DNA of 64,000 nucleotides from Streptomyces fragilis (GCF_003112515.1 NZ_BEVZ01000006.1:124001-188000); one strand, 5' to 3'; numbered from the stretch's first letter, positions 49,988 to 59,143 are shown. Translations and numbers: made by a program. The notes: generated from the letters alone by a model not told the origin.

Positions 49988-50006
49988 GGGCGCCCGCGGG
50001 GCAAAC
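49982..50006 (-). promoter_or_regulatory. SigB-like promoter of the SDR gene
   Basis: On the minus strand GTTT (50003-50006), 15 bp, GGGTAC (49982-49987), matching the Streptomyces SigB consensus GNNT-N14-16-GGGTAC/T including GTTT. It would give a leader of about 80 bases to the SDR start. Suggests control by general/osmotic stress. Confidence 0.55.
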
Positions 50007-50078
50007 CGGGCGCGGACCGGCGCCCGCCGCCGAGCGGCCCGCCGGCCGGAGGGCGTCGTCGTACGAAGGGAGGCGCGG

Positions 50079-51107
50079 ATGGATCCCGTCGTCGCGCTGG
50101 AGCGGATCGCCTACCTGCTGGAGCGGTCGCAGGAACCGGCCTACCGGGTGCGCGCCTTCCGGACCGCGGCCCGGGTGCTGGCCGGGCTGGGCAGCGACGA
50201 GGTGCGGGAGCGGGCCGCGAACGGCTCGCTGGAGTCCCTCAAGGGGGTGGGGCCGAAGACCGCGCAGGCCGCCCGGGAGGCCCTGGCGGGGGAGGTTCCC
50301 GGGTACCTGGCGAAGCTCGAGGAGGCGGGCGGCGGACCGCTCACCGAGGGGGGTGAGCACCTGCGGTCGCTGCTGCGGGGGGACTGCCACCTGCACTCCG
50401 ACTGGTCCGACGGCGGCAGCCCGATCGAGGAGATGGGCCGTGCGGCGGCGGCGCTGGGCCACGAGTGGGCGGTGCTGACCGACCACTCGCCGCGCCTGAC
50501 CGTCGCCCGGGGGCTCTCCCCGCAGCGGCTGCGGGAGCAGCTGGAGGTGGTGGCGCGGCTCAACGACACCTGGGCGCCGTTCCGGCTGCTGACCGGGATC
50601 GAGTGCGACATCCTCGACGACGGCTCGCTGGACCAGGAGCCGGAGCTGCTGGAGCGGCTGGACGTGGTGGTGGTCTCGGTCCACTCCAAGCTGCGCATGG
50701 ACCGGCGCTCGATGACCCGGCGGATGGTGGCCGCGGTCCGCGACCCGCACGCCGACGTGCTGGGGCACTGCACGGGACGGCTGGTCACGGGCCGGGGCAG
50801 GCCCGAGTCGGAGTTCGACGCCGACGAGGTGTTCGCGGCCTGCGCCGCCTCGGGGACGGCGGTGGAGATCAACAGCCGTCCGGAGCGGCTGGACCCGCCG
50901 CGGCGGCTGCTGCGGCAGGCCGTGGAGGCCGGGGTGCTGTTCTCCGTCGACACCGACGCCCACGCACCGGGCCAGCTGGAGTGGCAGGTCCACGGCTGCG
51001 CCCGCGCCGAGGAGTGCGGTGTGCCGCCCGAACGGGTGGTGACCACCTGGCCGCTGGAGCGGCTGCTCGCCTGGAGCCGGGAGGGAGTCGTGCCGTCGGG
51101 CGTCTGA
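50079..51107 (+). CDS. PHP-domain phosphoesterase with helix-hairpin-helix N-terminus
   Basis: 342 residues. Residues 1-75 resemble the helical and HhH part of DNA polymerase X (AYRVRAFRTAARVLAGLG, GVGPKTAQAAREAL), but the nucleotidyltransferase domain is missing. Residues about 100-335 form the PHP metal-dependent phosphoesterase: GDCHLHSDWSDG, LTDHSPRL, TGIECDILDDG, VSVHSKLRM, LGHCTGR, EINSRPERLD and DTDAHAPGQL. It may process DNA ends (3'-phosphate or exonuclease activity), as PolX-PHP proteins do. ATG at 50079 follows GAAGGGAGG. Divergent from the SDR. Confidence 0.9.
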   Translation: MDPVVALERIAYLLERSQEPAYRVRAFRTAARVLAGLGSDEVRERAANGSLESLKGVGPKTAQAAREALAGEVPGYLAKLEEAGGGPLTEGGEHLRSLLRGDCHLHSDWSDGGSPIEEMGRAAAALGHEWAVLTDHSPRLTVARGLSPQRLREQLEVVARLNDTWAPFRLLTGIECDILDDGSLDQEPELLERLDVVVVSVHSKLRMDRRSMTRRMVAAVRDPHADVLGHCTGRLVTGRGRPESEFDADEVFAACAASGTAVEINSRPERLDPPRRLLRQAVEAGVLFSVDTDAHAPGQLEWQVHGCARAEECGVPPERVVTTWPLERLLAWSREGVVPSGV

Positions 51108-51178
51108 ACGCGGGCCGTCGGTGGTACCCGTGAGCCGTCGCCGGAAGCCGGCGGCCGGGAACGAGAGGCGGGACGGGT

Positions 51179-51835
51179 ATGGAACGGGCCGTGGTGTTCG
51201 ACGTCGACGGAACCCTGGTGGACACCAACCACCTGCACGCGGTGGCCTGGTGGGAGGCGTTCCGCCAGGCGGGGCACCGGGTGCCGATGCACCACGTCCA
51301 CCGGGCGGTGGGGCTGCCGGGCATGGACCTGATCGCCCGGGTGCTGGGCGAGGACCGCGACGAGGAGCAGGACGACGCCCTCAGTGCGGCGCACAAGACC
51401 CTGTACGGCCAGTACTTCGACCGGCTCGACCCCCTGCCGGGCGCGAGCGAGCTGCTGCGGCGGCTGCACGCGGAGGGCCGCCGGGTGGTGCTGGCGACCT
51501 CGGCGGGCGGCCCGGAGCTGGCGGCCCTGCGCCGGGCCCTGGACGCGGACGAGGCGATCACCGCGACGGCCAGCGCCGACGACGTCGAGCAGGGCAAGCC
51601 GGCCCCCGAGCCGGTGGAGCACGCGCTGGAGCTGGCCGGGGTGCCGGCCGAGCGGGCCGTCTTCGTCGGGGACACGGTCTGGGACATGAAGGCGGCGAGC
51701 CGGGCGGGCGTCACTCCGGTGGCGGTGCTGTGCGGGGGCATCCCGCGCGCCGACCTCGAGGAGGCGGGGGCCCGGGCGGTCTACGCCGACCCGGCGCACC
51801 TGCTGGAGACGCTGCGGGAGGGCCCGCTGGCCTGA
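51179..51835 (+). CDS. HAD family hydrolase
   Basis: 218 residues. HAD motif I FDVDGTLVDTN, motif II ATSAG, motif III GKPAPEPVEHA, motif IV VGDTVWDM. The helical cap of phosphoglycolate phosphatase-type is at about 16-85. Substrate unknown. ATG at 51179; a GGGTAT overlaps the start and is not taken as a promoter. Follows the PHP gene by 71 bp in the same direction. Confidence 0.9.
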   Translation: MERAVVFDVDGTLVDTNHLHAVAWWEAFRQAGHRVPMHHVHRAVGLPGMDLIARVLGEDRDEEQDDALSAAHKTLYGQYFDRLDPLPGASELLRRLHAEGRRVVLATSAGGPELAALRRALDADEAITATASADDVEQGKPAPEPVEHALELAGVPAERAVFVGDTVWDMKAASRAGVTPVAVLCGGIPRADLEEAGARAVYADPAHLLETLREGPLA

Positions 51836-51849
51836 GCGCCGGGCCGGCC

Positions 51850-51891
51850 GGCCCGGGCGCGGAGCCCGCCGGTCCGGGCGCGGAGCCTGCC
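51850..51891. repeat. 21-bp tandem duplication between HAD and FUSC genes
   Basis: GGCCCGGGCGCGGAGCCCGCC (one base beyond 20 shared with its copy) at 51850-51870 is repeated with two changes at 51871-51891; a partial third start follows. Non-coding. Confidence 0.65.
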
Positions 51892-51959
51892 GGCCCGGCC
51901 GGTGGGACCGCCGGACCGGGCGTGCGGTTACCGCGGGCGCTCCCGGCAACCCGTGCCGG

Positions 51960-53183
51960 ATGAACCGTGCGACGGAGGCGATCGGCCGGGAGCTCCGGGC
52001 CGTCGGCGTGACGGCCCGGAACGCGGTGCGCGGTCCGGGGCGCGAACGCGACCTGCTGGTCCAGTCCCTCAAGGCGTCCGGCGCGGCGCTGCTGGCGTGG
52101 GCGGTGGCCCGGCTGTGGCTGCACGACCCGATGGCGCTGATGGCCCCGTGGGCGGCGCTGGTGCTGGTGCAGGCCACCGTGTACGGATCGCTGCTGCGCG
52201 CGGCGCAGCAGTGCGCCGCGATCTGTGTGGGGACGCTGCTGGCCACCGGGGCGCAGGCGGTCACCGGTGACGAACTGACGGCCATGGCGGTGTGCCTGCC
52301 GCCGCTGATGCTGCTCTCGCACTGGTCCCGCTTCGGCGACCAGGGCGGGTACGCGGCGACCACGGCCGTCTTCACCCTGGCCACCGGGGCGGTCGGCCCG
52401 GAGGCCGCGGGCCACCGGGTGGGGCAGGCGGTGCTGGGGGCGGTCGTCGGGGTGGCGGTGAACGCGCTGGTGCTGCCGCCCGTCCACCTGCGCGACGTGC
52501 GGGACAACCTGGCCGGACTGGCCCGGGAGGCGGGGGCGGCGCTGCGGCAGGTGGCGCGGGAGCTGCCGGAGGCGGAGTGGGACGACGCGGCGGCCTCGCG
52601 CTGGGCGCGTCTGCCGGACCGGCTGGAGCGGCGGCTGGAGGGATTGCGTTCCGCGCGGGGCTGGTCGGACGAGAGTCTGCGGCTGACCGCCAACCGCCTG
52701 CGGCGGCTGCGGCGGATCTCGATGGAGGCGCCGCGGGCGGAGGAGGACGAGCGCTGGGCGCGGGTGACGGGCCAGGTGGTCGCGCTCACCCGGGCGCTGT
52801 CGGTGGCGGCCGACGCGGGACGCTCGCCGGTTCCGCCGGACACCGCCGCGCTGGAGCTGTACGCGCGGATGCTGGACGTGCTGGGCCGGGCGTGCGAGGC
52901 GGAGAGCCGCCGGCTGGCCGCGGGCCCCTCCGGCGCGAGCCGGAGCGACCTGCTGGAGCGGGAGGCAGGTGAGGCCGGTGACGGCCGCGAGGACGGCGAC
53001 GACGGCGAGGACGGGCCCGGGGAGTCCGCGGAGGAGCGGCTCAACGACCTGCACACGCGGCTGCGGCGCAGCCTGCGCGACCACGCCGCCCAGGATCCCT
53101 CGCAGGCGGCGGTGCTGGGCGCGCTGCTGCTGCACGCCGAGAACATCTGGGCGGACACCTCGCTGGGCGCCCGACGGGAGTGA
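51960..53183 (+). CDS. FUSC-family membrane protein
   Basis: 407 residues. Membrane part at about 35-175 with five or six helices (ALVLVQATVYGSLLRAAQQC, AVLGAVVGVAVNALVLPPVH), then a long cytosolic helical part to about 325 and an acidic Gly/Asp-rich linker (about 335-360), ending in a short helix. The fold is that of fusaric acid/aromatic acid exporters. A second FUSC-type protein is 2 kb downstream. Substrate unknown. Confidence 0.85.
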   Translation: MNRATEAIGRELRAVGVTARNAVRGPGRERDLLVQSLKASGAALLAWAVARLWLHDPMALMAPWAALVLVQATVYGSLLRAAQQCAAICVGTLLATGAQAVTGDELTAMAVCLPPLMLLSHWSRFGDQGGYAATTAVFTLATGAVGPEAAGHRVGQAVLGAVVGVAVNALVLPPVHLRDVRDNLAGLAREAGAALRQVARELPEAEWDDAAASRWARLPDRLERRLEGLRSARGWSDESLRLTANRLRRLRRISMEAPRAEEDERWARVTGQVVALTRALSVAADAGRSPVPPDTAALELYARMLDVLGRACEAESRRLAAGPSGASRSDLLEREAGEAGDGREDGDDGEDGPGESAEERLNDLHTRLRRSLRDHAAQDPSQAAVLGALLLHAENIWADTSLGARRE

Positions 53184-53285
53184 GCGCGCGTCGCGGCCAC
53201 CGGCCGCTGACCGCCCGGGTGCGCGCGTGAGCGGCGCGCCCGCACGGGTACCCGGGACGCCGGTACCGGACGTGAGGAGCGTGCT

Positions 53286-54311
53286 GTGAGCGGCAGGATC
53301 GTGGTGACCGGGGCCACCGGCAACGTGGGCACGAGCGTGGTGCGGGTGCTCGCCGAGGACCCCGCGGTGTCCTCCGTGACGGGCATCGCCCGGCGGCTGC
53401 CCGGGTGGCGGCCGGAGGGGACCGACTGGAAGTCGCTGGACCTGGCCCGGGAAGGGTCCGCGTCCGGCCTGGTGGAGGCCTTCCGGGGCGCGGACGCGGT
53501 GGTGCACCTGGCGTGGGCGTTCCAGCCCACGCACGATCCGGTGGTGACCTGGCGCACCAACGTGCTGGGCAGCCTGCGGGTGTTCGAGGCGGTGGCCGAG
53601 GCCGGGGTCCCGGCGCTGGTGCACGCCTCCTCGGTGGGGGCGTACTCCCCGGGGCCCAAGGACCGCGAGGTGGACGAGTCCTGGCCCACGCACGGCTGGC
53701 CGGACGCCGCCTACACGCGGGAGAAGGCCTATCTGGAACGGGCGCTGGACGCCTTCGAGCGGCAGCATCCGCAGGTACGGGTGGTGCGGATGCGGCCGGC
53801 GTTCCTGTTCAAGCGGCAGGCCTCCAGCGAGCAGCGGCGCATCTTCGGCGGCAAGTACCTGCCCGGAGGGGTCGCCAGGCCGGGCCTGCTTCCGGTGCTG
53901 CCGGACGTCCCGGGGCTGCGGGTGCAGGCGCTGCACACCGACGACGCGGCCGAGGCGTACCGGATCGCGGCCCTCTCCCCCGACGCCCGGGGCGCGTTCA
54001 ACCTGGCGGCGGGGCCGCCGGTGGACGCCCAGGTGCTCGGGCGGATGTTCGGGGCCAGGCCGGTGCGGGTGCCTGCGGGCGCGGTGCGGGCGGCGGTGGC
54101 CGCGGCGTGGCGGATGCGGCTGCTGCCGGCCTCGCCCCACCTGTTCGACGCGGTGCTGCGGGTCCCGATGATGGACACCCGGCGGGCCCGGGACGTGCTG
54201 GGGTGGCGGCCCACGCGGGACGCCGAGTCGGTGATCGAGGAGTTCCTGCAGGGCATGCGCGAGGGCGCGGGCCAGGACACGGCGCCGCTCCACGGACAGT
54301 CGGTGGGCTGA
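53286..54311 (+). CDS. NAD-dependent epimerase/dehydratase family protein
   Basis: 341 residues, extended SDR. Nucleotide motif VTGATGNVGTS, substrate region HLAWAFQPTHDP, catalytic ASSVGAYSP and YTREKAYLE (Tyr-x3-Lys), RMRPAFLFKRQ. Usually acts on nucleotide sugars or as a reductase; no sugar cluster is near. GTG at 53286 has GAGGAG upstream. The upstream gap contains GGGTACCCGG and GGTACCGG palindromes. Confidence 0.88.
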   Translation: MSGRIVVTGATGNVGTSVVRVLAEDPAVSSVTGIARRLPGWRPEGTDWKSLDLAREGSASGLVEAFRGADAVVHLAWAFQPTHDPVVTWRTNVLGSLRVFEAVAEAGVPALVHASSVGAYSPGPKDREVDESWPTHGWPDAAYTREKAYLERALDAFERQHPQVRVVRMRPAFLFKRQASSEQRRIFGGKYLPGGVARPGLLPVLPDVPGLRVQALHTDDAAEAYRIAALSPDARGAFNLAAGPPVDAQVLGRMFGARPVRVPAGAVRAAVAAAWRMRLLPASPHLFDAVLRVPMMDTRRARDVLGWRPTRDAESVIEEFLQGMREGAGQDTAPLHGQSVG

Positions 54312-54487
54312 CGGACCGTCGGCGGGCCGGCGGGCCACCGGAGCGGCCCGCCGGGCCGGTCACGGCGTTTGGCGGCGGAGGGCGGAGGTACCCGCAGGTC
54401 CGGCCCCGGTTCGACCGTCCGACCGGTGGCGACGACGGCTTCGACGGCCGGCGGCACTTCGACGGCCAGGAGAAAGGGAGTGGGCAC

Positions 54488-54943
54488 GTGAGCGACGCGA
54501 CAGCCGCGGGAGGCGTCCAGCCGGTCCCCCGCGACATGCCGGACCAGCAGGCCGGTCCCGAGCGGGCCCGTGAGCGCGACGGCGGCCGCGCGCCGGAGGC
54601 GGGCCCCGGCGCCGCGGCCTCCCCGGACCGCGATCCGGCGACCGCGTCCACGGACGACGGGGCCGAACGGGAGGAGCCGGGGAGCCGGGAGGACCCCGAG
54701 CGGCCCGCGGCTGCCGGCAAGCCGGTGCCACGTGACCTGCAGGACCAGCAGGCGACCGACGAGGGCGGCGACCGCTGGGACGCCGCCCCCGGCCCCGCGG
54801 CCACCGGCTCCGGCGAGCGGACCGGCGACGCGGACGAGGAGGAGCTGCCCGACACCGACGAGGCGGGCACCGGCCGGCAGGGCGCGCCGAAGGGCGGCAG
54901 TCCCAACCCGGAGCACCCGGTGCCCGAGGAACCCGCCGGCTGA
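54488..54943 (+). CDS. Disordered acidic protein with repeated PVPRD motif
   Basis: 151 residues, almost entirely Ala, Gly, Glu, Asp, Pro, Arg; no Cys, no hydrophobic core. Two related motifs stand out: QPVPRDMPDQQAG near residue 11 and KPVPRDLQDQQAT near residue 79. They are separated by an acidic linker and followed by a Glu/Asp-rich tail. GTG at 54488 with AAAGGGAG upstream. Between an epimerase and a FUSC protein. Function unknown; the repeat suggests a binding motif. Confidence 0.68.
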   Translation: MSDATAAGGVQPVPRDMPDQQAGPERARERDGGRAPEAGPGAAASPDRDPATASTDDGAEREEPGSREDPERPAAAGKPVPRDLQDQQATDEGGDRWDAAPGPAATGSGERTGDADEEELPDTDEAGTGRQGAPKGGSPNPEHPVPEEPAG

Positions 54944-55096
54944 CCCGCGCCCGCGGCCGGAGGACGGGAGCGGCGCCCCACGCGGCCCGTGTCGTGGAGA
55001 CGATCCACGGCACGGGCCGCGACCATGGACCGCACAGGGGCCCCACCTGGCGGAACCGACGTGTTGGGTGTCCCCCGGAGCGGGAAGGCGCAGGTC

Positions 55097-56344
55097 ATGC
55101 GGGACGTTCAGGGTGTGAAGGCAGCGTTGGTCACGAGGTACCGGAGGTGGAAGAGGGATCCGGACGTCGTCCACACCCTGCGGGCGACGGCGGCCGCGAC
55201 GATCTCCTACGTGATCGCCCTCCACCTCAGTCCGGAGGCGGTGCCGCTCACCGCTCCGCTGACGGCGCTGCTGGTCGTGCAGGTGACCCTCTACTCGACG
55301 ATCACCACGGGCATCGAGCGCGTGAACGCGGTGGTCGCGGGCGTGCTGATCGCCATCGTCTTCACCCGGGTGGTCGGGCTCACCTGGTGGAGTCTGGCGC
55401 TGATCATCCTGGCGTCGCTGGTCATCGGGCGGCTGGCGCGCACCGGGGACTTCCTGCCCGAGGTGGCGATCAGCGCGATGCTGGTGCTGGGCGTCACGAC
55501 GGTGGGCGACACCGCGTGGGCGCGCATCGTCGAGACGCTGATCGGCGCGATCGTCGGACTCTCCTTCAACTTCCTGTTCGCTCCCCCGGTCTGGGTGGAC
55601 GTGGCCGCCGAGTCGCTGACCGACCTGTCCCGGCGGATGCGGCAGCTGATGCTGCGGATGGGCGAGGAGGCCTCCGGTCACACGCCGGTGCCCAACGCCA
55701 CCGCCCGGCTCCACGAGGCGCGCGCCCTGGACCACCACATCGCGGGTGTCGACGCGGCGCTGCGGCAGGCGGAGGACAGTCTGCGGCTCAACCCCAGGGT
55801 CCGGGAGGGGCTGCTGCACCGGGTCGTGCTGCGGACCGGTCTGGACACCCTGGAGATCTGCACGGTGGTGCTGCGGGTCATCGCGCGCAGCTTCACCGAC
55901 CTGGCGAAGCGGCGCGACCCGGACCCGCTGTTCGACCCGCAGGCGGGTCCGGTCGTCGAGGAGCTGCTGGCCGAGGTCGGCGACGCGGTGGTGAGCTTCG
56001 GTGTCATGGTGATCTCCGACGTCAGCACCAACGCCGAGGAGGCGGAGGAGCGCCTGGCCGCGGAGCTGACGCAGGCGACGGCCACCCGGGACCGGCTGGC
56101 CGACATCCTGCTCGAGCGGGTGCAGGAGGACCCCAAGGACTGGCAGCTGGTGGGGGCATTCCTCACCGAGATCACCCGGATCCTCGACGAGCTGGACACC
56201 GACCACCGCTCCCGTCGTCTCCTGGAGGAGCTGGACCGCAACACGCGGCAGCAGCGCGAGCGCAGGCGCCGGCTGGAGCAGTGGCGCCGCCGGCTGCGGC
56301 TGCCGAAGATCCGCAAACCCCGGCGGAACCGGGCACGGTCCTGA
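55097..56344 (+). CDS. FUSC-type/aromatic acid exporter-like membrane protein
   Basis: 415 residues. Short basic N-terminus, then about six membrane helices between 30 and 170 (LRATAAATISYVIALHLSPE, LLVVQVTLYSTITTGIERVN, WSLALIILASLVIGRLA), then a long soluble helical region rich in charged residues, ending in a very basic coiled tail (RRRRLEQWRRRLRLPKIRKP). Resembles the 51960-53183 protein in layout but not closely in sequence. ATG at 55097 is preferred over two earlier in-frame ATGs, since GGAAGG lies just upstream. Confidence 0.85.
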   Translation: MRDVQGVKAALVTRYRRWKRDPDVVHTLRATAAATISYVIALHLSPEAVPLTAPLTALLVVQVTLYSTITTGIERVNAVVAGVLIAIVFTRVVGLTWWSLALIILASLVIGRLARTGDFLPEVAISAMLVLGVTTVGDTAWARIVETLIGAIVGLSFNFLFAPPVWVDVAAESLTDLSRRMRQLMLRMGEEASGHTPVPNATARLHEARALDHHIAGVDAALRQAEDSLRLNPRVREGLLHRVVLRTGLDTLEICTVVLRVIARSFTDLAKRRDPDPLFDPQAGPVVEELLAEVGDAVVSFGVMVISDVSTNAEEAEERLAAELTQATATRDRLADILLERVQEDPKDWQLVGAFLTEITRILDELDTDHRSRRLLEELDRNTRQQRERRRRLEQWRRRLRLPKIRKPRRNRARS

Positions 56345-56399
56345 GAGCGTGCTTCCCGGCGGGGCCCGGCCGACGGGTTCCGGACAGAGGGAGCGTGCG

Positions 56400-57524
56400 A
56401 TGGTCGGAGCGGGCGGTGCGCGGATCGACGGGGACAGCCTGGCGTTGCCGGGCGGGGTGCGGGTGCGGTTCATCCGGACCCTGCGACTGCCGGAGACGGG
56501 CACCCATGCGCTGCCGCCGGGTCTGGGGTCCTTCCCGCTGCGCCGGGTCGAGGACTTCCCCGACACGGCGCCGGCGGAGTGGCTGGCCCGTGGCGGCGTG
56601 ATGCTGCCGGTGTACCTGCGGGAGGCGATGTGGCTGCACTTCGGCGGCACCTCGCGTCCGGCGGCCCTGCAGGTCGGCGTGGGCAAGGTGTGCGCGGTGT
56701 CCGGGAAGCCGTGGAGCCGGCGGCTGTCGGCGGACCCGCAGAACTATCTCCCGCTGCCCGAACAGCCCTGGCTGGACGGCATCAACTCCGGACGGGGGAC
56801 GGTGCGTCAGTTCGTCGCCGTGCCGCTGGGGATGGGCGCCACCGTCGAGGGCCAGGTGACGGGTGAGGAGACCTGGGGCGGGATCCAGCTGCAGGCCTTC
56901 GGCCTGACGGAGCGGAAGCTGGCCGAGTGGAACCGCCTGAACGCGCCGGTGTGGCCCGCCACTCCCCCGCCGGGGCCCGTTCCGCCGCCCCCGCCGTTCA
57001 CCGGCATGCCCATGCCTCCGGCCCCTGGTGCGGTGGCGTACGGCGCGCCGCCGGCCCCCGGCACGGCTCCGGGCGCGGCGCCCGGCGCGGTGCCTCCCCC
57101 GGCTCCCGCCGGTGCCGCGCCGCAGCGGTCCGCGCCCCGGGCCGCCGCGATGGGGCTGGGCGCGGGCGGCTCCATGCGCCAGCAGGTGCACCAGGACCGG
57201 CGCCCGCTCTCCGACTGGTCCACCGAGCCCTCCGGCCGTGTCTTCGTGCACCTGGTGACGCCGCCGGAGTGGCGCCGCATCACCGGTGAGGCCGCGCCGC
57301 CCTCCCCCGTCGACCGTGCCGCCTACACCAGGGCGGGGCTGCCCTGGTTCGAGCACTACGACGAGAGCGCGGTGGACCTGGACCCCTCGGAGACCCTCGC
57401 GGGGGTCAGGCCGGTCGGCGACTGGCTCGGCGACGACCACTCCCCGTGGGCCGAGCCGAAGCCGCAGCAGGTGGTCCAGCTCGGCGACGGGCCGGGAAGG
57501 CCGGTGGCCGACGGGGACTGGTGA
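56400..57524 (+). CDS. Conserved hypothetical with Pro-rich linker
   Basis: 374 residues. N-terminal domain (about 1-185) contains RFIRTLRLPETGTHALPPGL, GVMLPVYLREAMWLHFGG, KVCAVSGKPWSRRLS and GQVTGEETWGGIQLQAFGL. A Pro/Ala/Gly-rich linker (about 185-265) precedes a C-terminal part with GRVFVHLVTPPEWRRITGEA and GLPWFEHYDESAVDLDPSE. I do not know the family. No signal peptide or membrane helix. ATG at 56400, 55 bp after the FUSC stop, so it may share its transcript. Confidence 0.75.
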   Translation: MVGAGGARIDGDSLALPGGVRVRFIRTLRLPETGTHALPPGLGSFPLRRVEDFPDTAPAEWLARGGVMLPVYLREAMWLHFGGTSRPAALQVGVGKVCAVSGKPWSRRLSADPQNYLPLPEQPWLDGINSGRGTVRQFVAVPLGMGATVEGQVTGEETWGGIQLQAFGLTERKLAEWNRLNAPVWPATPPPGPVPPPPPFTGMPMPPAPGAVAYGAPPAPGTAPGAAPGAVPPPAPAGAAPQRSAPRAAAMGLGAGGSMRQQVHQDRRPLSDWSTEPSGRVFVHLVTPPEWRRITGEAAPPSPVDRAAYTRAGLPWFEHYDESAVDLDPSETLAGVRPVGDWLGDDHSPWAEPKPQQVVQLGDGPGRPVADGDW

Positions 57525-57643
57525 CGGGCCGTCCCCGAAGGCACGATGGTCGCCGGGCAGCCCTCACGCGGTACGGCGGCGCGTCAGCGCGGCGGTGCAC
57601 GAGGGGGCGGCCGGGTGACGTGGCGGTTCGATCGGGAGGGTCC

Positions 57644-59128
57644 ATGGAGAGCAGCAGTCCGGTCCGGGCGGTGACGCCGGTGCCGAGCGTCCGGGAGGCG
57701 TGGCCGCGGCTCGACCTGATCCCGCACCCGCCGCGCCGCGTCCCGCTGGCGGGGGACGTCCTGGGTACCGACCGCACCCGGCCGGTGCAGGACACCGTGC
57801 GCCGGGGACAGGCCCTGGGGCCGATCTTCCGCAGGAAGGTGTTCTCCTTCGAGATCGTCCTGGTCGGGGGCGCCGACCTGGCCGGCGAGCTGTCGGACGA
57901 GTCCCGGTTCGCCAAGCACGTCGCCCCGGGCATCGCGGCGTTGCGCCCCCTCGCCAGGGACGGGCTGTTCACGGCGCACAACCACGAGCCGAACTGGCAG
58001 CTGGCCCACGACGTGCTGGCGCCGGGTTTCAGCCGTGAGGCGATGGCGGGCTACCACGGGGCCATGCTGGACGTGGCGGGCCGGCTGACCGACCGCTGGG
58101 ACGCGGAGCTCGCGGCCGGACGTCCGGTGGACGTGCCTGGCGACATGACCAAGCTGACCCTGGAGACGATCGCCAGGACCGGTTTCGGCCATGACTTCGG
58201 CTCCTTCGAACGGGACCGGCCGCACCCCTTCGTCGACGCGATGGTGGGCTACCTGAGCTACGCCCAGCGGCGCGTGGCCCTGCCCGCCCCGCTGGCCGGC
58301 CTGTTCGGCGGCCGGGCCGCCGACCGGCGCGGCGAGCGGGACATGGCGCTGCTGAACGACACGGTGGACGAGGTGGTCCGGTCCCGGGTCGCCGACGGAC
58401 GGCCGGGCGACGGCGACCTGCTGGACCGGATGCTGGAGACCGCCCATCCCCGGACCGGGGAGCGGCTGTCCCTGGACAACGTGCGCCGCCAGGTGATCAC
58501 CTTCCTGGTCGCGGGGCACGAGACGACCTCGGGCGCGCTGTCGTTCGCGCTGCACTACCTGTCGCAGCACCCGCAGATCGCGGCCCGGGCGCGCGAGGAG
58601 GTGGACCGGGTGTGGGGCGACGTCGTCTCTCCGGGGTACGAGCAGGTGGCGAGACTGCGGTACGTGCGGCGGGTGCTGGACGAGTCGCTGCGGCTGTGGC
58701 CGACCGCCCCGGCCTTCGCCCGGGCCGCGGTGCAGGACACGGTGCTCGGCGGCACGCATCCGATGCGGCGCGGCGCCTGGGCGCTGGTGGTGCTTCCGCT
58801 GCTGCACCGGGACGCCGCGGTGTGGGGGCCCGAGCCGGAGCGGTTCGACCCGGACCGGTTCGAGGCCTCGGCGGTGCGGGCCCGTCCGCCGCACGTCTTC
58901 AAGCCGTTCGGCACCGGCGCGCGGGCCTGCATCGGCCGCCAGTTCGCGCTGCACGAGGCGACGCTGGTGCTCGGGCTGCTGCTGCGCCGCTACGAGCTGC
59001 TGCCGGAGCCCGGCTACCGGCTGAGCGTCTCGGAGCGGCTCACCCTGATGCCGGAGAACCTGCGCCTTCGTCTGGAGCGGCGGGCGCCCCGGCCGGCGGC
59101 CGAGGAGGCGGTGACGGCCGGGCGCTGA
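57644..59128 (+). CDS. Cytochrome P450, CYP102-type heme domain without reductase
   Basis: 494 residues. Similar in layout to the heme domain of P450 BM3: FSFEIVLVGGADLAGELSDE, DGLFTAHNHEPNWQLAHDVL, I-helix AGHETTSG, ExxR as ESLR, heme loop FKPFGTGARACIGRQFA. These enzymes hydroxylate fatty acids. The diflavin reductase fused in CYP102 is absent and none lies nearby, so electrons must come from another ferredoxin or flavodoxin system. ATG at 57644 with GGGAGGG upstream. Confidence 0.92.
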   Translation: MESSSPVRAVTPVPSVREAWPRLDLIPHPPRRVPLAGDVLGTDRTRPVQDTVRRGQALGPIFRRKVFSFEIVLVGGADLAGELSDESRFAKHVAPGIAALRPLARDGLFTAHNHEPNWQLAHDVLAPGFSREAMAGYHGAMLDVAGRLTDRWDAELAAGRPVDVPGDMTKLTLETIARTGFGHDFGSFERDRPHPFVDAMVGYLSYAQRRVALPAPLAGLFGGRAADRRGERDMALLNDTVDEVVRSRVADGRPGDGDLLDRMLETAHPRTGERLSLDNVRRQVITFLVAGHETTSGALSFALHYLSQHPQIAARAREEVDRVWGDVVSPGYEQVARLRYVRRVLDESLRLWPTAPAFARAAVQDTVLGGTHPMRRGAWALVVLPLLHRDAAVWGPEPERFDPDRFEASAVRARPPHVFKPFGTGARACIGRQFALHEATLVLGLLLRRYELLPEPGYRLSVSERLTLMPENLRLRLERRAPRPAAEEAVTAGR

Positions 59129-59143
59129 GGCGCAGGGCGCCGT

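Noticed and set aside
51175..51180. GGGTAT as a SigB promoter of the HAD gene
   Set aside because: It overlaps the start codon, so it could not direct transcription of that gene.
50141..53689. Minus-strand open frame of 1182 codons
   Set aside because: Shadow of the PHP, HAD and FUSC genes; Ser/Arg/Pro-rich and without domains.
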